This document shows, piece after piece, positions 16,129 to 22,794 of a stretch of DNA of 64,000 nt (position 1 is the stretch's first letter; the number at the start of each line of letters is the position of its first letter). Position numbers and translations under genes: made by a program. Origin of the DNA: Embleya scabrispora DSM 41855. Lineage in GTDB: Bacteria; Actinomycetota; Actinomycetes; Streptomycetales; Streptomycetaceae. The notes beneath the pieces were generated by a model. The model searched no databases. It had not been told where the DNA came from and saw only the letters and a list, made by a program, of their open reading frames with translations. The DNA lies in assembly GCF_000372745.1 (NCBI RefSeq), contig NZ_KB889719.1:186001-250000 (forward strand), written 5' to 3'.

Positions 16129-17838
16129 TCAGGGGGTGACGGTCCACGCGGTCGACGCCTTGCGGTCGGGGTGGAAGGTCTCCGACGCGACGATGCCGGT
16201 GTTGTCGCCGCGCGTCATCCAGATCCAGATGCAGAAGTCACCGTTCGGCAGCGCCCACGCGCCGGCCCAGTCGCTCGTCTTGCCGCCCGAGGCGTTGAGG
16301 CCGTTCACGTTGATCCAGACCGAGGAGCCGAAGCCGTGGCCCGAGACCTTGACCCACGAGCCCGCCGAGCCCGAGGTCTTGTCCAGCTCGATCCAGCGGC
16401 GCTGGACCGAGAGCGGGGTGGACGCGGTGCCGGTGCCGTCGGTCAGCTTGAGGACGTACTGGCCGTCCGCGATGCCCGAGGAGGCCAGCTTGACGGTGCC
16501 GTTGAGGTTCCCGTTCGCGTCGGCCGCACCCGGGCCCTGGGCGATCTGCGCCGAGGAGCAGGTGGCGCCGTTCGGGGTGCACAGCTGGGCGGTGACGGTC
16601 GCGTTCGGCGTCCAGTTCGCGCCGGTCACCGTGACGCTGCCACCGGGGTGGCTGGTGGTCGGCGAGGCGGACACCGTCGGCGGGTCGGTGGCGACGGTGA
16701 ACGGCGCCGAGGCGAAGGGGGTGCTGCCGGACCAGGAGCCCGTCCAGGCAAGCACAGCGGAAGCCGTGTCGAAGTAGATCGGGATGGTGCCGGTGAAGGT
16801 GCCGTCCGGGGTGCTGGTGGCGTAGTACGACTCGTCCGGAACGCCGCCGGTGTCGGTGAGCGCGTAGGAAACGGTCGCGTTGGCGGGGAAGTTCTTGCCC
16901 GACACGGTGACCTCGGTGCCGACCGGGCCACGGTTCGGGGTGATCGAGATCTGCAACGGGCCGCTGGGGACGTACTTCTTGACGGTGATCGGGGCGGTCG
17001 CCTCCTTCGTACCGTCCAACACCTTGATTCGGTAGCTGCCGTCGGCGGTCGTGCCCGCGAGGGTCGCGGTGCCGCTCAGGTTGCCGGCCGCGTCGATGAC
17101 CAGGGACTTGGCCGTGAAGCCGCCGGGGTTGCAACCGCCACCGGAGGAGTCGCACAACTGTACGTTGGCCGTCGCGTTGGGCGTCCAGACGGCGCCCGAC
17201 AGCGGTACGGCGGTGCCCGGGCGCACGTCGGTGGTCGGCGCGTCCAGCGTGGCCGGCGTACCGGGGCCACCGGTCACGGTGATGCTGCCGACGGCGCCGC
17301 CGCCGGAGGTGATGTCACAGGGTGTCTCGTAGTTGGAACCGAGCACCTTCGTGTACGTCAGCGTGCGGATCGGGCTGAAGGTGACCGGGCCGGCCGCGTT
17401 CGTGGGCACCACGAACGTGCCCGAGTACGGCGGAGTCTGGATCGGCGTGTTCGCCTGCACCGGGATTTGCAGCAGCGGCCCGACGATCGTCACCGTGCCG
17501 GTGGCGCCACCCGACATCGCCAGGTCGATGGTGGGCGTGGTCGGCACCGTCAGGGAGAGCGGGCTGGTCGCCGGGCTCGGTCCCAGGGTCACCTTCGCGG
17601 TCACGGTGGCGCCGGGAGCGGCGACGGCCGGGGTGAAGGCGACGTCCATTGCCTGCACACCGGTGGCTGTGCCCTGACCGGCGGGCAGACTGCACTTCAC
17701 CGTGGGATTGATCTGTGTGGCCGAGGCGGAGGGAGCGAGTGCCGCCAGGCCGGTGATTGCCAATGCCGTCCCGGCGAATGCGGCGGTCAGCCGGCGTCCG
17801 GTTCTCGTCGCGGTGGTGGATCTGCGCGCTACGCGCAT
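16129..17838 (-). CDS. secreted T2-Ig-IPT-Ig-IPT surface protein without WxL module
   Basis: A 569-residue exported protein. The signal peptide is residues 1-41 (MRVARRSTTATRTGRRL ... ASA-T). T2 (about 42-175) has VKCSLPAGQG, LGPSPATSPL, LAMSGGATGTV and closing ETPCDITSG. Ig-like 1 (about 190-280) has VQLCDSSGGGCNP; IPT-like (about 285-370) opens ISITPNRGPVGTEVTVSGKNF; Ig-like 2 (about 380-470) has AQLCTPNGATCSS. The C-terminal IPT-like unit (about 475-569) opens IELDKTSGSAGSWVKVSGHG and ends in a Trp-rich stretch (DFCIWIWMTRGDN). It has no WxL-like, LPXTG or membrane anchor, so it is either released or held by partners. ATG 17838 is preceded by GGAGGAACCAC. Confidence 0.78.
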   Translation of the reverse strand: MRVARRSTTATRTGRRLTAAFAGTALAITGLAALAPSASATQINPTVKCSLPAGQGTATGVQAMDVAFTPAVAAPGATVTAKVTLGPSPATSPLSLTVPTTPTIDLAMSGGATGTVTIVGPLLQIPVQANTPIQTPPYSGTFVVPTNAAGPVTFSPIRTLTYTKVLGSNYETPCDITSGGGAVGSITVTGGPGTPATLDAPTTDVRPGTAVPLSGAVWTPNATANVQLCDSSGGGCNPGGFTAKSLVIDAAGNLSGTATLAGTTADGSYRIKVLDGTKEATAPITVKKYVPSGPLQISITPNRGPVGTEVTVSGKNFPANATVSYALTDTGGVPDESYYATSTPDGTFTGTIPIYFDTASAVLAWTGSWSGSTPFASAPFTVATDPPTVSASPTTSHPGGSVTVTGANWTPNATVTAQLCTPNGATCSSAQIAQGPGAADANGNLNGTVKLASSGIADGQYVLKLTDGTGTASTPLSVQRRWIELDKTSGSAGSWVKVSGHGFGSSVWINVNGLNASGGKTSDWAGAWALPNGDFCIWIWMTRGDNTGIVASETFHPDRKASTAWTVTP

Positions 17839-17954
17839 GTGGTTCCTCCATGGTCGGGGGTGCGATCGCCCGGGGAAGGTCGGTCGCGGCGCGGAAGAAA
17901 ACCGCCATAAAGGACCGTGGCGGCATGGGTCACGCAAGTCGAGAGTTCAGGAGA

Positions 17955-18028
17955 GAATTCATCTCCTAATGGATGAGAAGTCAATAGTGAACAATGGGTT
18001 TCTTGTTTGACACGTGTCACCAAGATCA
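17955..18028 (-). promoter_or_regulatory. promoter of the 16129-17838 gene with upstream palindrome
   Basis: On the minus strand: TGATCTTGGTGACACGTGTC (palindrome TGACACGTGTCA at 18008-18019), then 23 bases on TTGACT (17984-17979), then a TGAATT/GAATTC -10 after 17-18 bases. The same 20-base upstream block recurs before the 18140-19744 gene. Confidence 0.6.
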
Positions 18029-18074
18029 TTTCTTTAGGCGGCGGAATCCGAGATTTGAATACGCCTCGATAAAG

Positions 18075-18118
18075 CGGTCCGGCCCCGGAACGAATTTCTT
18101 CGTTCCGGGGCCGGACCG
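18075..18118 (-). terminator. terminator of the 18140-19744 gene
   Basis: Perfect 20-bp arms (CGGTCCGGCCCCGGAACGAA and its complement) around a TTTC loop, 22 bases below the stop. Confidence 0.88.
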
Positions 18119-18139
18119 GGTGGGCGGGTTGGTGCGGCG

Positions 18140-19744
18140 TCAGCTGATGGAGAGCGTCAGCGTGGCGCTGTAGGTGCCGATCTTCTGGTACGCCGGAACG
18201 GCGAGCGAGAGGTCGGCGTCGGCGGTGAAGGTGCCGCCGGTGACCGCCGCGTTGGGCGCGGAGGCCAGGGTGGCGCCGGAGCCGATCGGACCGGCGGCGC
18301 CGGCCACGGCGACGCTCGGGGAGCCCGGCCCGGCCGCGACCTTCGGAGTCCAGGAGAACTTGTCGGCGGCGATGGTGCCACCGTCACCGTTGGTGAACGG
18401 GGTGACCGCACCGGTGAGCGTCCAGCCGGTCGCGCCGCCGCGGAAGTCCTTGACGGTGACCGGGTTCAGCGCGCCGGTCATGTTCTGCGCCTGGCCGTTG
18501 AGGGTGATGTCGGACAGCTTGATGGCCGAGGCCTGCTGCGTGATGGTCAGGGCGCCGGGGGTCACGGCGCCGGTGATCGTCTGCTCGAGGCCGCCGGTGG
18601 GCGGCTCGGTGACCCGGAACGGGAGGTGCTTGATGGGGTTCGAGCCCCACGCGCCCGTCTCGGTCACCATGAGCTGCGTGAAGCCCTCGAAGTACATCTC
18701 CGTGGTGGCGGTGAACGAACCCGAGGCGTCCGCGGTGACGTATGAGGTCTCGTCCGGTACGTCGGAGGCGTCGGACCAGGCGAACTGGACTCCGCCGTTG
18801 GGTGCGAAGCCCGTACCGGTGATCGTGACCGAGGTGCCGACCGGACCGTGGTCGGGGCTGATCGTGACCGTCCGCACGGCGGCGGGGGTGACCTTGATCG
18901 GCGTGCTCGCCGAGGCGCCGCCGTTGCTGACCTTGATCACGTAGTCGCCGGGTGCGACCGCGTCCGCGATGCTCACGTTGCCGGTGAGCGCACCGTGCGA
19001 CACGGCGAGCGAGTTGGCCTTGATCCCGGCCGGGTCGCATGCGGTGCCGTCGGCTTTGCACAGCGACGGTGTCACCTGGCCGGAGGACCAGTTGGCGCCG
19101 GAGAGCGCGGTGGCGGCGCCGGCGGCGACGGTGGCGGGGTTGGCCGCCAGGGTCGGGGTCTGCGTGGCGCCTTCCACGGTGAGCGTCTGTGCGGCGGCCA
19201 CCGAGTTGAGCGGGGTGCAGTCGGTGAACGACTCCACCGTGCCGAACGCGATGGTGCTGGTGTTGTACGCGGCCGGGGTGAGCGTGACCTGGCCGGCCGT
19301 GGTCAGGGTGAACTGGCCCACGGGGTTGGTCAGGATCAGGTCCTCGCCGGCGAGCGCGGCGGGGTTGATCCGCTGGCCCTTCAGCTCGACCTTGTTGGTC
19401 ATCGCCCCGCCGAGCTGGACGTTGGTGGTCGGCAGGGTGGAGTCCTTGTCGACGCCCGGGGTGTACGGGTTCTTCGGAACCTTGGCGTGGGTCTTCCACT
19501 GCCACTCGACGTTGACGACGTCGCCCACCTGGTAGGTCGCCTTGGCGGGCGTGACGACCAGGTCCAGCTTCAGGTTCGTGTCCGGAATTTCCAGCGAGGG
19601 GAGCGTCCGGTTCACGCATCGTGCGTTGTAGTCGACCTCGGCGGCCAGCGCCGACGGCGCGAGCACCACCAGGCCGGTGGTGCCGAGGACGATCGCGGCG
19701 CCGAGAGCGACGGTGATCTTTCCTGGAGCGAATCTGGAGGGCAC
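18140..19744 (-). CDS. secreted WxL-like domain protein (T1-Ig-IPT-WxL)
   Basis: A 534-residue exported protein. Signal peptide residues 1-34 (MPSRFAPGKIT ... ALA-A). T1 (about 36-190): ARCVNRT, YQVGDVVNVEWQWKTH, closing TDCTPLN. Ig-like (about 195-290): PSLCKADGTACDP. IPT-like (about 290-385): VTISPDHGPVGTSVTITGTGF. WxL-like (about 390-534): MTGALNPVTVKDFRGGATGW, TLTGAVTPF, terminal YSATLTLSIS. GTG 19744 has AAAGGAG at the right distance. DNA of the last module is closely similar to the 14353-15954 gene. It is divergent from the small secreted protein at 20241. Confidence 0.85.
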   Translation of the reverse strand: MPSRFAPGKITVALGAAIVLGTTGLVVLAPSALAAEVDYNARCVNRTLPSLEIPDTNLKLDLVVTPAKATYQVGDVVNVEWQWKTHAKVPKNPYTPGVDKDSTLPTTNVQLGGAMTNKVELKGQRINPAALAGEDLILTNPVGQFTLTTAGQVTLTPAAYNTSTIAFGTVESFTDCTPLNSVAAAQTLTVEGATQTPTLAANPATVAAGAATALSGANWSSGQVTPSLCKADGTACDPAGIKANSLAVSHGALTGNVSIADAVAPGDYVIKVSNGGASASTPIKVTPAAVRTVTISPDHGPVGTSVTITGTGFAPNGGVQFAWSDASDVPDETSYVTADASGSFTATTEMYFEGFTQLMVTETGAWGSNPIKHLPFRVTEPPTGGLEQTITGAVTPGALTITQQASAIKLSDITLNGQAQNMTGALNPVTVKDFRGGATGWTLTGAVTPFTNGDGGTIAADKFSWTPKVAAGPGSPSVAVAGAAGPIGSGATLASAPNAAVTGGTFTADADLSLAVPAYQKIGTYSATLTLSIS

Positions 19745-19885
19745 CGGACTCCTTTCGAAGTTGCGTGGGTCGCGTTCCCGTTCGGGAGGGCGCGCTCCGG
19801 GGTTCGACGAGGCCCCTGGCGGGTCCCGCGCGGCCGAAGCCGCGGGCCGGGCATCCGGGTCGGATCCTCTTATGTCTTCGCGCGT

Positions 19886-19961
19886 TATTTAGCTATGGCT
19901 ATTCAAAGAAGTCAATGGAAATCCGGGCCCCGGAAAGGTCGACACGTGTCACCAAGATCAT
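19886..19961 (-). promoter_or_regulatory. promoter of the 18140-19744 gene with upstream palindrome
   Basis: Minus strand: TTGACT (19915-19910), 18 bases, TAAATA (19891-19886). GACACGTGTC (19941-19950) lies 25 bases upstream of the -35 and is embedded in the same 20-base block, TGATCTTGGTGACACGTGTC, as the promoter at 17955-18028. Confidence 0.62.
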
Positions 19962-20020
19962 GTCGGAACAGGGATCTTTCGAAGGGTTTGGATTTCATGA
20001 TCGACTGCGCTTCCGATGCG

Positions 20021-20095
20021 TCACGTGTCAGTCTGTCGACAAGAAGAAAAGTCCCTAGATGGGCATTGACTGTTACCGGAAGGCTTGATTCACTC
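20021..20095 (+). promoter_or_regulatory. promoter of the small secreted-protein gene
   Basis: TTGACT at 20066-20071 with a weak -10 (TTCACT/TCACTC) after 17-18 bases. TCACGTGTCA, a one-sided variant of the GACACGTGTC palindrome, lies 36 bases upstream. Confidence 0.45.
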
Positions 20096-20240
20096 TGGCT
20101 GCGGCGAGGGCGTTACGCCCCGACTGCTTCTTTATCGGCGACTTGTCGCCTGTTCGGTTCGAACACCCCTTATGGGCTTGCCCTCGGGGGTGCAGCGAGA
20201 GACGTGTCAGTCCCCAACCGATCGAAGGAGCACAACCGAA

Positions 20241-20774
20241 ATGTCGAAGTCCAAGATTCTTACCCTCGGTTCGGTCTGCGTTGCCGGCGCTGTCGCCGCC
20301 ACTCTGGGCCTCGGTGGCACAGCGTTCGCCGGTGGCCCGGTCTCGACGACCTACAACTGCCAGGACCTGACGCTCGGGACCACCTACACGGGCGTGACCG
20401 GCACCCTGTCCACCACCGCGACGCACAAGCTGCGGTTCGTCACGGCGCTCAACATGCCCACCGCGGTCGCCGCGAACCAGCTGATCACCACCGCCAAGCT
20501 CGACTCGACCAGCGGTGCGACCCAGTTCGCGGGCCAGTTCAACGACCCGATCGCCGCGGGCAGCCCCTCGACCGTCGGCCTGGGCGCGCTGCCCAAGACC
20601 AGCGGCACGATCACCTCGGGCACGCTCACCACCCCGCTCGGCACCGGTGCCACGCCGACCGTCCCGAGCGCGACCAACTGGAGCGTGCAGATCAACGTCA
20701 CCGCCGTGTCCGGCATCCCGAACCACAACATCGCGTGTGTGCTCGCCGGTTCGCAGGTGTCGCTCGCCTACTGA
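20241..20774 (+). CDS. small secreted T2-like protein
   Basis: A 177-residue exported protein with signal peptide residues 1-30 (MSKSKILTLGSV ... AFA-G). The mature part is one beta-rich module starting TTYNCQDLTLG and ending PNHNIACVLAGSQVSLAY. The Cys pair near each end and overall size match the T2 module of its larger neighbours, without Ig, IPT or WxL-like parts. ATG 20241 follows GAAGGAG. It is the only plus-strand gene inside the minus-strand half of the cluster. No anchor is visible, so it is probably released or held by other surface proteins. Confidence 0.7.
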   Translation: MSKSKILTLGSVCVAGAVAATLGLGGTAFAGGPVSTTYNCQDLTLGTTYTGVTGTLSTTATHKLRFVTALNMPTAVAANQLITTAKLDSTSGATQFAGQFNDPIAAGSPSTVGLGALPKTSGTITSGTLTTPLGTGATPTVPSATNWSVQINVTAVSGIPNHNIACVLAGSQVSLAY

Positions 20775-20802
20775 CCCGCCGGGCAGTAGCGATCCGTTCG
20801 AC

Positions 20803-20835
20803 AAGCCCGCCCCACCGTGCCGGTGGGGCGGGCTT
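20803..20835 (+). terminator. terminator of the small secreted-protein gene
   Basis: AAGCCCGCCCCACCG, loop TGC, CGGTGGGGCGGGCTT: a perfect 15-bp stem 29 bases after the stop. Confidence 0.88.
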
Positions 20836-21255
20836 TGCCGTGCTCCGGGTCGGCTGTGACGAATACGGCCGGGTCGAGCCCGGTCGTGTGACATGCGGTC
20901 GAGTCGGATCCAGGGCAACCACGAGTTGTCGAACGATCGCTCCAGGTGATCGACGGAAACGGTTGAGGAATGTGGGGCGTTCGTTGCCGACGCGTGTGTC
21001 GGGATTGCTTTCCGGGACCCATGGGAAACCGGCCGCAGCAATTCGTGCGGTGGATATCGATACCCCGGCCCGATTGTCACGAGTCACCAAGATCACGACG
21101 CGTGTCGAGTGGTCCCGACGATTATCGGACGGTCGGTTTTATTTCTCGCCGCTGTCTCTGTCGTGCCGTCGGCGCGAGGAACGGAAGTCGTCAATCGACC
21201 AAAGGTCGAAATCCGGGAGGGCTGAGGGACGCCGGATTCCCCGGCCGGAGCACGC
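20836..21255. other. 420-base interval with an orphan upstream-element copy
   Basis: It lies between two terminators, so no flanking gene needs a promoter here. It nevertheless contains GAGTCACCAAGATCA (21081-21095), a partial copy of the block that precedes the promoters at 17955 and 19886, and CGCGTGTCGAG beside it. No TTGACT or gene follows. I read it as a remnant of a lost cluster gene; this is inference. Confidence 0.45.
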
Positions 21256-21295
21256 GAAGGGGCGGGAACCATCGATCGATGGTTCCCGCCCCTTC
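21256..21295 (-). terminator. terminator of the 21326-22453 gene
   Basis: A 40-base perfect palindrome with 20-base arms (GAAGGGGCGGGAACCATCGA) and no loop, 30 bases below the stop. Confidence 0.88.
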
Positions 21296-21325
21296 CGGTG
21301 CCCCAGGCGCCCTTGTGGGCGCCGT

Positions 21326-22453
21326 CTACTTCACCGTGATGCCGGCCATGCCGAGCTTGTCGAACTTGAAGCTCGTGTCGATCTCGACCGCCGTGATGCC
21401 GGTGGTCTTCTTGCTCGTCACCAGGATCCACGAGCTGAACTTGCCGTTGCGGTCGGTCCAGGCGAGGCCGAAGTTGAAGGTCGGGTTCGCGCCCTCCACG
21501 CCCGCGAGGGCGATCAGCGTGTTCGGGGTGAAGTTCTCGCCGGACACCTTCACGAACGTCCACGGGCGGACCGTGCTCTTGCTCAGCGTCACCTTGCGCT
21601 GCACGACCGGGACGTCGGCCTTCTTGACCGTCAGCGGCGTGGACGCGGTGCGGCTGCCGTCGGTGACCTTGACGCTGTACGCGCCGTCGGCGGTGCCGGG
21701 GGCGACCGTCACGCCGCCGGAGAGCACGCCGTCGGCGCCGATCCGCAGGCTGTTGGCGGAGATGCCGGCCGGGTTGCACGCGCTGCCGTCCGCGGCGCAC
21801 AGGGACGGCGTGGCGGTGCCGCCCTTGGTCCAGTTGGTACCGGAGAGCGCGGTCTCCTTGCCGGCCTCCACGGTGCCCGGGGACGCGCTCAGGGTGGCCG
21901 TCTCCGGCGTGCTCTGCACGGTGATGCTCTGCACGACGCCCGAGCCGCCGGTGACCGCGCACGGCGTGGTGAAGTTGCCGTACGGCGTCACCGTGGCGGT
22001 GGTGGTCTTGGTCGGCGTCAGGTCGACCGTGCCGGTCGCGGTGGCCGGGACCTGCAGCTTGACCGTGAACGGCGGGCTCTGGATCGGCGTGTTCGCCGGG
22101 ATGTCGATCGTGGTCTCGGCTCCGGCGAGGGTGACCGAGCCGGTGGCTCCGCCGGACAGGGCGAAGTCGATCGACGGCGTCATCTTGATGCCGTTGAGTG
22201 CGGCGGGGCTGGTCGCCGGGCTCGCGCCGAGGGTGATCTTGAGGTCGATCGTCTCGCCGGGCTTGGCGGTGGTCGGGCCGTCCACGGTCACCGACATCGG
22301 CCCGGTCTTCTCACCCTGACCCAGCGGCAGCGAACAGGTGACGGTGGGCGTCGCGGTGCCGGCGACGGCGGCCGGCGCGGCGGCGAGGAATCCGGTGATC
22401 GCCAGTGTGCCGACGCCGAGTCCGGCGGCCAGGCGCATGGTGCGTTGCTTCAT
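21326..22453 (-). CDS. secreted T2-Ig-IPT surface protein
   Basis: A 375-residue exported protein. Signal peptide residues 1-31 (MKQRTMRLAAG ... AVA-G). T2 (about 33-165): VTCSLPLGQGEKTG, LGASPATSPAAL, FALSGGATGSV, closing TTPCAVTGG. Ig-like (about 175-270): PSLCAADGSACNP. The final IPT-like unit (about 280-375) opens VTLSKSTVRPWTFVKVSGENF. No WxL-like module and no anchor. The module order matches the first two thirds of the 16129-17838 protein. ATG 22453 is preceded by GGGAGCAGCACCTC. Its promoter has the cluster-type operator at 22541-22554. Confidence 0.78.
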   Translation of the reverse strand: MKQRTMRLAAGLGVGTLAITGFLAAAPAAVAGTATPTVTCSLPLGQGEKTGPMSVTVDGPTTAKPGETIDLKITLGASPATSPAALNGIKMTPSIDFALSGGATGSVTLAGAETTIDIPANTPIQSPPFTVKLQVPATATGTVDLTPTKTTTATVTPYGNFTTPCAVTGGSGVVQSITVQSTPETATLSASPGTVEAGKETALSGTNWTKGGTATPSLCAADGSACNPAGISANSLRIGADGVLSGGVTVAPGTADGAYSVKVTDGSRTASTPLTVKKADVPVVQRKVTLSKSTVRPWTFVKVSGENFTPNTLIALAGVEGANPTFNFGLAWTDRNGKFSSWILVTSKKTTGITAVEIDTSFKFDKLGMAGITVK

Positions 22454-22540
22454 GAGGTGCTGCTCCCTGTCCTGCGTTCCTTGCCGGCGACGGGCGTTGG
22501 CGTCGCGTCGGCGGCATGGGGCGGATACGCGCGTGCTAAG

Positions 22541-22600
22541 TGGAACGTGTTACAGAAGTGGGGCGGGTCACATTGATGCGCTTTCATCCGGTGAAGTCAA
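22541..22600 (-). promoter_or_regulatory. cluster-type promoter and operator, 21326-22453 gene
   Basis: Minus strand: TTGACT (22600-22595), 18 bases, TCAATG (22576-22571), 16 bases, then the palindrome read on plus as TGGAACGTGTTACA (22541-22554), which overlaps the expected start of transcription. Confidence 0.68.
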
Positions 22601-22660
22601 GAGGCGCCAAGGGCACATGTGACCGGCGGGTATGCCTTCGCCGGGCTGCTGACCTGCAGT

Positions 22661-22696
22661 GACACGTGTCGTTCCGAAATGGTGGAACAAGTTCCA
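22661..22696. promoter_or_regulatory. distal operator pair: GACACGTGTC and perfect TGGAACAAGTTCCA
   Basis: GACACGTGTC (22661-22670) and the exact palindrome TGGAACAAGTTCCA (22683-22696, extending to GTGGAAC..GTTCCAC) lie 60 and 83 bases upstream of the -35 at 22600. The second is the best-formed copy of the operator found at the start sites of the cluster promoters. Confidence 0.6.
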
Positions 22697-22732
22697 CTTC
22701 TTGGTGCACGCGGGTGCCGTGGCAATGCGAAC

Positions 22733-22775
22733 GGGGCGCCCACCGACACCTTGGGAAGGTGTCGGTGGGCGCCCC
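22733..22775 (-). terminator. terminator of the 22795-25164 gene
   Basis: GGGGCGCCCACCGACACCTT and its exact complement around a GGG loop; 20-bp stem, 20 bases below the stop. Confidence 0.88.
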
Positions 22776-22794
22776 GGACAGGGCTGATGCGCCG

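Larger units (their letters stand above)
19745..20240. other. divergent promoter region, 496 bases without a gene
   Basis: It carries a promoter for each neighbour: minus-strand TTGACT-N18-TAAATA (19915-19886) with GACACGTGTC at 19941-19950, and plus-strand TTGACT at 20066-20071 with CACGTGTCA at 20022-20030. A second ACGTGTCAGTC lies near 20205. No coding potential was seen. Confidence 0.6.

Noticed and set aside
14188-17910. Long open frame on the plus strand opposite several surface-protein genes
   Set aside because: It is an antisense shadow caused by extreme GC at third codon positions. Its translation is Arg/Gly-rich, lacks a ribosome-binding site, and crosses two gene ends and their terminators.
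22541-22554. Palindrome read as an ECF sigma -35 box (GGAAC)
   Set aside because: The GGAAC motif has no GTC/GTT-type -10 at the required spacing, whereas a TTGACT-N18-TCAATG promoter lies exactly upstream and the motif is symmetrical, favouring an operator.
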